DNA of 18,771 nucleotides from assembly GCA_028706835.1 (NCBI GenBank), contig JAQTVL010000018.1:1-18771 (forward strand), given 5' to 3'. The translations under genes were made by a program, and so were the position numbers. This document shows positions 13,132 to 18,771 of this stretch, in pieces (the stretch's first letter is position 1; every line of letters begins with the position of its first letter). The notes beneath the pieces were generated by a model. It searched no databases. It had not been told where the DNA came from and saw nothing but the letters and a program-made list of their open reading frames with translations. The DNA is from Phycisphaerae bacterium. GTDB taxonomy: Bacteria > Planctomycetota > Phycisphaerae > JAJVII01.

Positions 13132-16100
13132 ATGGCATACGAGGCGCTTCTGTTAGCCGCCGTACTGATCCCGACCCTCGGCTCGTTGCTGCTGCCGATG
13201 GTCGGCCCGGTTTCGGCCCGGTTGAGGAACTACCTGGCGTTCGTCCTGATCGCCGTCGCGTTCGTCTGTTCCGCGATGCTGATCCGGCAAGTCCTCCGCG
13301 GCGAGGCCATCGTCGTGCAGATGTTCGGCGTCCGCGCCTTCCAGGCCGACGCCTTGGCCGTCTTCACCGCCTGCGTCTCGTCGCTGGTCAGCGCCATCGT
13401 CGTCCTCTACTCCTTCGACTACATCCGCGAATACCCCTACCAGGACGAATACTACTTCATGGTGACGATGTTCCTCGGCTCGATGATGGGCCTGGTCTTC
13501 GCCACCAACCTGGCCGTCCTCTACGTGTTCTGGGAACTGACCGCGATCGCAAGCTGGCGGCTGATCGGCTTCTTCCGCGACAAGGAATACGTCCGCCGGG
13601 CCGATAAGGCGTTCCTGATGACCGCCTTCGGCGCCCTGGCCATGCTCCTCGGCTTCGTCATCCTGTTCGCCCAGGCCGGCTCGCTCGACTTCGCCGCACT
13701 GAAGGCCTACTACGCCGGCCACGCACTGCCGAGCCTGGCGGTCGGGTTGATCCTGCTGGGCATCCTGTCGAAGTCCGCGACGCTGCCGTTCCAGACGTGG
13801 CTGCCGGACGCCGGCGTGGCCCCGTCGCCCGTCACCGCCCTGCTCCACGCCGCCGTGCTGGTCAAGATCGGCGTCTACGCTTTCGCCCGGCTGTTCGTCG
13901 TCACGCTGCCGCTGGCCGGCGCGACGCTCGCCACGCACTGGGGCAGCGTGCCGTGGAACCAGGTCGTGCTCGTCATCGCCGCGGCCAGCGCCCTGATCTC
14001 CGCGGGCGCGGCCATGATCGACACCGACATCAAGCGCATCATCGCGTTCAGCACGATTTCCCAAATCGCGTTCATCTTCCTCGGCTTCGCCTCCGGCTCA
14101 GCGATGGGCGCCGCGGGCGCGACGCTCTACATCCTGATGCACGGCCTGGCGAAGGGCGGCCTGTTCCTGATCGCCGGCGTCATCGAGCACGGCGTCCACA
14201 CCAAGGACATCCGGCTGATGGGCGGCCTGGCCCGCAAGATGCCGATCACCGCGGCCTGCTACCTGCTGTGCGCGTTCTCGGTGATGGGCATCCCGCCGTT
14301 CGGCGGGTTCTTCAGCAAATACATGGTCATCGGCGGCGCGATCAACGGCGGCCACACATGGATCGCCCTCACGTTCGTGTTCGGCGCGATTCTGACGGTG
14401 GTCTACCTGATGCGGCTGTTCCGCATGGTGTTCCTCGGCGAGGCCAAGCGCGAGTCGCACCGCGAGGGCACGCCGCTCATGGTCGGCTGCGTCGCCCTGC
14501 TTGCGGCGCTGGGCATCGTCGGCGGCTTCGTGATTAACCCGCCGGCCGTCTTCGCCATCAAGGCCGTCGCCGCCAAGGCGCTCGACCTCGTCTCCACCGG
14601 CAACAACGGCCTGCTGCTGCCGGTCCTGCTGCCGTTCGTCGTCGGGCTGATCGTGCTGGCGATGCCGAAGGTCTCGGCCACGATTCGCGGGGCCGTCACC
14701 GTCGCGGCGCTCCTGGTCAACTTGATCGTTGTCGCCATGATGTTCCGCAACTCGGTCGGCCTGACCTACTCCGCCGCATGGGGCGGCTTCTTCACGTTCT
14801 CGCTCGCCCTGACAAAGTTCAACGGCTTCATCATGCTGGCGGCGACGGCCTTCGGCCTGCTGGTCGCGCTCTACAGCGTGCCGTTCATGAAAACCCGCGA
14901 GCGAACCGGCGAGTTCTACTTCTACCTGTTGCTCACGGGGGCGATGGCCAACGGCGCGGTCCTGGCCAACCACCTCGTCACCATGCTGTTCTTCTGGGAA
15001 GGCCTGCTGCTGCCGCTGTTCGGGATGATCTGCCTCGGCCGGCCCGGCGCGTGGAAGACCGCGATCAAGGCGCTCATCATCGTCGGCCTGACCGACCTGT
15101 GCCTGATGGCCGGCATTGGCATCGTCTACTGGCAGAACAACGGCAACCTGATGATGAACCAGCACATACCGATCACGGGCCTGCTCGGCCTGGCGGCGGT
15201 GCTGATGATTATCGGGGCGCTGGGCAAGGGCGGCTCGATGCCGGTCCACTCCTGGATCCCCGACGCCGCCACCGACGCCCCGCTGCCGTTCATGGCCTTC
15301 CTGCCCGCCGCCATCGAAAAGCTGCTCGGCATCTACTTCCTCTGCCAGGTCTGCCTGAACCTGTTCAACATGGCCAGCGTCAGTTGGATCAGCCCGATGC
15401 TCATGATTATCGGCGCGGCCACGATCCTGCTGGCCGTCGCCATGGCGCTGGTCCAGAAGGACTTCAAGCGGCTGCTCAGCTACCACGCCATTTCGCAGGT
15501 CGGCTACATGATCCTCGGCATCGGCACGGGCAATGCGATCGGGATCGTCGGCGGCCTGTATCACATGATTAACAACGGCCTCTACAAAAGCCTGCTGTTC
15601 CTCACCGGCGGCTCGGTGGAGCACCGGACCGGCACGACGGACCTGGCGAAACTCGGCGGGCTCGGCACGAAGATGCCTATCACCTTCGTCTGCTTCCTGG
15701 TCGCCGCGTTCTCGATCTCCGGCTTCCCGCTGACCAACGGCTTCTTCAGCAAGGAAATGATCTACGACGGCGCCCGCGAGGTCCACCACTGGGGCAACTG
15801 GTTCTACGGCGCGGCCCTGCTCGGCTCGTTCCTGACGGCCGCCTCGTTCCTCAAGCTCGGCCACGCGGCCTTCCTCGGCAAGCGAAACGCGGAGCACGAC
15901 ACCGTCCGCGAGGCATCGCCGCTCATGCTGCTGCCGATGATCGTCCTGGCCGGCGCGTGCCTGGTGTTCGCGGTGTCCGCGATCCCCGTCGCCAAATTCC
16001 TCGTGCCGGCCTACGAAACGACCGCTTTCAGCATCAACAATGCGTTTGTGATGCCGCACGCCGACACCTTCCTGATCGCAATGACCTGTGCGGTGCTGGC

Positions 16101-16437
16101 GGCGGCGTTCATCAACCACCTGGCCGGCGTGAAGCGGACCGGTGCCGGCCTCGGCGCGGTGGATCACATCCACTACGCTCCGGTCCTGCACACCATCTAC
16201 GACAAAGCCGAGCAACGGTGGTTCGACCCGTACGAGTGGCTGATGGGCCTGTTCAACCTGGCCGCCCGAATCGGCTACCTGCTCGATCGCCTGACCGACT
16301 GGCTGTATGAAGGCGTGACGGTCGGCCTGACGCGCGGCCTGACCGGCGGCGTCCGCTGGGCCCACGGCCCGAGCTACGGGATGTATATCGTGTGGGCGGT
16401 GGTCGGCGCCGCGGCTGTGCTTTGGTATCTGGTCTGA
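13132..16437 (+). CDS. fusion of two NuoL/MrpA-type proton antiporter modules
   Basis: 1101 residues; ATG 13132 follows GAAGGTG by nine bases. The protein holds two full antiporter-like domains of the family shared by NuoL/M/N and MrpA/D. Module 1 (about 1-485) has E135 (VFWEL), K214 (LSKSATLPF), LLHAAVLVK with K245, H337/K341 (MHGLAKGG) and K396 (GFFSK). Module 2 (about 495-1020) has E623 (FFWEG), K699 (LGKGGSMPVHSW), K730 (IEKLLG), K819 (NNGLYKS) and K874 (GFFSK). These are the charged residues that carry protons through the membrane arm of complex I. The tail (about 1025-1101; FDPYEWLMG and a last membrane helix) resembles the lateral helix end of NuoL. No internal start with a ribosome binding site is seen near the junction. 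NuoL is normally about 600 residues and single. It is the first gene of a membrane-arm operon. Confidence 0.92.
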   Translation: MAYEALLLAAVLIPTLGSLLLPMVGPVSARLRNYLAFVLIAVAFVCSAMLIRQVLRGEAIVVQMFGVRAFQADALAVFTACVSSLVSAIVVLYSFDYIREYPYQDEYYFMVTMFLGSMMGLVFATNLAVLYVFWELTAIASWRLIGFFRDKEYVRRADKAFLMTAFGALAMLLGFVILFAQAGSLDFAALKAYYAGHALPSLAVGLILLGILSKSATLPFQTWLPDAGVAPSPVTALLHAAVLVKIGVYAFARLFVVTLPLAGATLATHWGSVPWNQVVLVIAAASALISAGAAMIDTDIKRIIAFSTISQIAFIFLGFASGSAMGAAGATLYILMHGLAKGGLFLIAGVIEHGVHTKDIRLMGGLARKMPITAACYLLCAFSVMGIPPFGGFFSKYMVIGGAINGGHTWIALTFVFGAILTVVYLMRLFRMVFLGEAKRESHREGTPLMVGCVALLAALGIVGGFVINPPAVFAIKAVAAKALDLVSTGNNGLLLPVLLPFVVGLIVLAMPKVSATIRGAVTVAALLVNLIVVAMMFRNSVGLTYSAAWGGFFTFSLALTKFNGFIMLAATAFGLLVALYSVPFMKTRERTGEFYFYLLLTGAMANGAVLANHLVTMLFFWEGLLLPLFGMICLGRPGAWKTAIKALIIVGLTDLCLMAGIGIVYWQNNGNLMMNQHIPITGLLGLAAVLMIIGALGKGGSMPVHSWIPDAATDAPLPFMAFLPAAIEKLLGIYFLCQVCLNLFNMASVSWISPMLMIIGAATILLAVAMALVQKDFKRLLSYHAISQVGYMILGIGTGNAIGIVGGLYHMINNGLYKSLLFLTGGSVEHRTGTTDLAKLGGLGTKMPITFVCFLVAAFSISGFPLTNGFFSKEMIYDGAREVHHWGNWFYGAALLGSFLTAASFLKLGHAAFLGKRNAEHDTVREASPLMLLPMIVLAGACLVFAVSAIPVAKFLVPAYETTAFSINNAFVMPHADTFLIAMTCAVLAAAFINHLAGVKRTGAGLGAVDHIHYAPVLHTIYDKAEQRWFDPYEWLMGLFNLAARIGYLLDRLTDWLYEGVTVGLTRGLTGGVRWAHGPSYGMYIVWAVVGAAAVLWYLV

Positions 16438-16444
16438 ACAAAGA

Positions 16445-16523
16445 AGTGGTCAGTGGCCAGTGATTAGTGGTCAGCAACAAGAAGAATTCCACTGACCACT
16501 GACCACTGACCACTGGCCACTGA
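16445..16523. repeat. heptanucleotide inverted repeat between operon genes
   Basis: The left arm (16445-16474) is built of 7-base units AGTGGTC, AGTGGCC, AGTGATT, AGTGGTC. The right arm (16491-16523) is built of ACTGACC three times, then ACTGGCC and ACTGA. Segments 16450-16474 and 16499-16523 pair at 23 of 25 positions, and the repeat allows several registers. It fills the 100-base gap between the fused antiporter gene and the next gene, ending four bases before AGGAG (16527-16531). It resembles short tandem heptamer repeats dispersed in many bacterial genomes. Confidence 0.85.
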
Positions 16524-16537
16524 TTTAGGAGCGAACG

Positions 16538-18004
16538 ATGCTTTCCTGGTTCATATTGGCGCCGCTGGCGGGGCTGGTTGCTCTCAACCTGCCGCTGGCT
16601 GCGCCGCTGCGGAAAAGAGCCTTCAGCCTGGCGGTCCTCTTCGCGCTCGCCCAGGCAGCCATCGTGCTGGCGGTCCCGGCCCGGTCCTGGGCGCCGTCCA
16701 CCGGCGTGCTCGCCCAGATCAGGCTGAACCTGCACATGGACAACCTCGTCGTCGTCCTGATGCTGTCAATCTCGATCGCCTTGTTCGCCGCCGCCCTAGT
16801 CGGCAGGGCCATGATCGCCGCCGAACGCGCCCGGGGCAACTTCGTCAGCCTGCTGCTGGTCAGCCTGACCGGCATGAACGGCGCGGTCCTGGTCACCGAT
16901 CTGTTCTCCCTCTACGTGTTTCTGGAGGTCGTCTCCGTCTCATCGTTCATCCTCATCGCGTTCAACCGCGACCGCGGCGGCCTGGAAGGTGCGTTCAAGT
17001 ATCTGATTCTGTCCGCCGTCGCCACCGCGATGATGCTCTCCGGCGTGGCGCTGCTGATGATGGTCACCGGCAGCACGACCTTCGTCGAGGTCCGCAAGGC
17101 ACTGGCCGACCAGGGCGGCTTCGCCCGGCTGGCGATCGCCGCCTTCGCGTGCGGACTGTTCATCAAGGCCGGACTCGTGCCGTTCCACGGCTGGGTGCTC
17201 GGCGCATACTCGGCCGCCCCCGCGGCGGCGTCGGTCCTGCTGGCTGGCATTGTAACCAAGGTCTCCGGCCTGTATGCCCTGTTCCGCCTGACGACCGACG
17301 TGTTCCCGCCGACCCACGGCCTGGGCCAGGTGCTCCTGCTCGTGGGCGCAGCCTCGATCATCGTGGGCGCCCTGGCCGCCCTCGGCCAGAAAGACATGAA
17401 GCGGATGCTCGCGTTTTCGAGCATCAGCCAGATGGGCTACGTGGTGCTGGCCCTCGGGTGCGCCGTGGCCGCCCGGGCGGCGAACATGGACAGCGCGGTG
17501 GTCGGTCTGGCGCTGGTCGGCGCGGCCTTCCACCTGTTCAACCATGCCGTGTTCAAGTCGCTGCTGTTCGTCAACTCGGCGGCACTGGAGATGCAGATCG
17601 GCACGACCGACATGGCCCGCATGGGCGGGCTCGGCGGCAGGATGCCGATCACCGGCACGACCTCCTGCATCGCCGCCCTGTCGACCGCCGGCATCCCGCC
17701 GTTCTCCGGGTTCTGGAGCAAGATCATCATCGTGGTCGCCCTGTGGAAGGCCGGCTTCGAGGCGTATGCCATGATCGCCGTCGCATTGAGCCTGCTGACG
17801 CTCGCGTATTTCCTGGTCCTCCAGCGGCGCGTGTTCTTCGGCAAACTGCTCGACGGCCTCGGCGAAGTGACCGAAGCCGGCTGGGAAATGAGGGTGTCCT
17901 CGATCATCCTGGCTGCTGTGACGACGGGTGTCGGCCTGCTGTGCCTGGCGGTTCCGCCCGTGCTGCACGCGTTCGTCGCCCAGGCGGCGGAGATGTTGAA
18001 ATAG
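16538..18004 (+). CDS. NuoN/MrpD-like proton antiporter subunit
   Basis: 488 residues; ATG 16538 has AGGAG six bases upstream. This is a single antiporter module of normal length, with about 14 membrane helices. The proton-path residues are all present: E130 (YVFLEVV), K210 (FIKAGLVPFHGW), K241 (IVTKVSGLY), H336/K340 (FNHAVFKS) and K395 (SGFWSK). It resembles MrpD, MbhH and NuoN/M in the inner membrane arm of complex-I-like or Mrp-type complexes. It follows the fused antiporter after a repeat-filled gap of 100 bases and precedes the NuoJ-like gene by 40 bases. It ends with TAG. The exact parent complex cannot be told from this subunit alone. Confidence 0.92.
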   Translation: MLSWFILAPLAGLVALNLPLAAPLRKRAFSLAVLFALAQAAIVLAVPARSWAPSTGVLAQIRLNLHMDNLVVVLMLSISIALFAAALVGRAMIAAERARGNFVSLLLVSLTGMNGAVLVTDLFSLYVFLEVVSVSSFILIAFNRDRGGLEGAFKYLILSAVATAMMLSGVALLMMVTGSTTFVEVRKALADQGGFARLAIAAFACGLFIKAGLVPFHGWVLGAYSAAPAAASVLLAGIVTKVSGLYALFRLTTDVFPPTHGLGQVLLLVGAASIIVGALAALGQKDMKRMLAFSSISQMGYVVLALGCAVAARAANMDSAVVGLALVGAAFHLFNHAVFKSLLFVNSAALEMQIGTTDMARMGGLGGRMPITGTTSCIAALSTAGIPPFSGFWSKIIIVVALWKAGFEAYAMIAVALSLLTLAYFLVLQRRVFFGKLLDGLGEVTEAGWEMRVSSIILAAVTTGVGLLCLAVPPVLHAFVAQAAEMLK

Positions 18005-18044
18005 ACGCCGGCGCACCCGGCACTCGATAGGAGCGTAGAAACAG

Positions 18045-18539
18045 ATGATACTGAACGGCTTGTTACTCCTGGCGCTGGTCGCTTCGGCGCTGGCCACCGT
18101 GATGACCGCCCGCCTGCTGCGGGCCGCCATCCTGCTGGCTGGCACCAGCGGCACGCTCACGGTGATCATGTTCCTCCAAGGCGCGCCGCTGGCCGGCGTG
18201 TTCGAACTGTCGGTTTGTGCCGGCCTGATCCCGGCGATCTTCATCGCGACGATCGGCCTGACCCGCCGGCTTAACCCCGAAGAGGCGGCTGCCCGCAGCC
18301 GGCTGAAGCTCCGGCAGTACGCCCCGCTGGTGCTGATCGTCCTGCTGCTCGGCGCGCTCACCTGGCACGCACTGACAACCCACTCCGCGTTCGGCTACAC
18401 GCTGCCCCTGGCCAGCACCGACACCGATGCGCGGGTCGTGCTGTGGAGCCGCCACGCGGACCTGGTCGGCCAGATCGTCGTACTCACCGCCGCCGCGTTT
18501 GGCGTGGTCGCGCTGGTGAAGGGAGGCCGCGATGAATAA
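18045..18539 (+). CDS. NuoJ-like membrane subunit
   Basis: 164 residues; ATG 18045 is preceded by TAGGAG about 12 bases upstream. About five membrane helices are visible. The region GVFELSVCAGLIPAIFIATIGL (residues 51-72, E54) lines up with the third helix of NuoJ, which in complex I takes part in the link between quinone site and proton channels. A polar loop (about 74-90) and two C-terminal helices follow. NuoJ is weakly conserved, and MbhD/DUF4040-like subunits are similar in size, so the call rests partly on its place between NuoN-like and NuoK-like genes. It overlaps the next gene by 8 bases. Confidence 0.72.
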   Translation: MILNGLLLLALVASALATVMTARLLRAAILLAGTSGTLTVIMFLQGAPLAGVFELSVCAGLIPAIFIATIGLTRRLNPEEAAARSRLKLRQYAPLVLIVLLLGALTWHALTTHSAFGYTLPLASTDTDARVVLWSRHADLVGQIVVLTAAAFGVVALVKGGRDE

Positions 18540-18771
18540 CGAAATGTTCGCACTGTTCGGCGTCGGCGTGGTGTGCGTGCTGGCCATCGGCGTTTACTGC
18601 ATCGCGATCACGAAGAACCTGATCCGCGTGCTGATCGGCATGGAGGTGATGACCAAGGGCGTCACCCTGCTGCTGATCGCCGCGGGCCGGCGGGCCGACC
18701 GCCTCGCCCTGGCCCAGTCGCTGGCCATCACGCTGATCGTCATCGAGGTCGCGGTGATCGTGGTGGCGGTC
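18532..18771 (+). CDS. NuoK/MrpC-like subunit, 3' end outside window
   Basis: The first 80 codons are present, from ATG 18532; AAGGGAGG lies five bases upstream inside the previous gene, which it overlaps by 8 bases, suggesting coupled translation. The three-helix NuoK/MrpC/MbhG pattern is clear: a first helix, then IGMEVMTKGVTLLLI with E38, then SLAITLIVIEVAVIVVAV with E72. These two buried glutamates correspond to those essential for proton movement in NuoK. About 20-30 residues are missing at the window edge. The remaining subunits, including any catalytic module, should follow. Confidence 0.9.
   Translation, partial: MNNEMFALFGVGVVCVLAIGVYCIAITKNLIRVLIGMEVMTKGVTLLLIAAGRRADRLALAQSLAITLIVIEVAVIVVAV

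Noticed and set aside
14098..16365. 755-residue open frame on the minus strand
   Set aside because: It is an antisense shadow of the fused antiporter gene, with low-complexity charged composition and no recognisable domain.
16445..16523. CRISPR array
   Set aside because: The units are 7 bases long, contiguous without spacers, and arranged as an inverted pair; no cas gene is nearby.

Overview
This is a GC-rich bacterial window whose features point to a planctomycete, probably Phycisphaerae-like. The clues are a PEP-CTERM surface protein, a large secreted glycosidase-like protein with a GntR/LacI-hybrid regulator, a long membrane pyrophosphatase, and two kinds of dispersed non-coding repeat. 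The placement is inference; no rRNA or tRNA gene is present.

Minus strand, positions 1-2895: a tightly packed signalling operon, read right to left. It holds a DUF4118-type membrane histidine kinase, a single-domain response regulator (ATGA overlap), and a REC-GAF-HisKA_3 kinase that runs off the left edge. Positions 2896-3285 are non-coding. They hold an 80-base nested palindromic repeat, several hairpins and the terminator of the next gene.

Minus strand, 3286-4375: a PEP-CTERM protein with a galactose-binding-like region and a PKD-like domain. It is preceded by a textbook sigma-54 (-24/-12) promoter and an AT-rich upstream region.

Positions 4697-10092: a carbohydrate locus. A regulator (GntR helix-turn-helix plus LacI-type sensor) lies just downstream of an exported glycoside-hydrolase-like protein on the minus strand. 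A divergent MFS transporter on the plus strand is split by one in-frame TAG.

Plus strand, 10165-18771: a bioenergetic block. A K+-independent-type H+-translocating pyrophosphatase has its own promoter and terminator. It is followed by the start of a complex-I-like or Mrp/Mbh-like membrane-arm operon: a 1101-residue protein fusing two complete NuoL/M/N-type antiporter modules, then NuoN/MrpD-like, NuoJ-like and NuoK/MrpC-like subunits. The operon leaves the window on the right, so its catalytic partner is unseen. A heptanucleotide inverted repeat sits between its first two genes.

The most notable points are the double-antiporter fusion, the amber-interrupted transporter, the sigma-54 promoter of the PEP-CTERM gene, and the repeat elements placed at gene boundaries.
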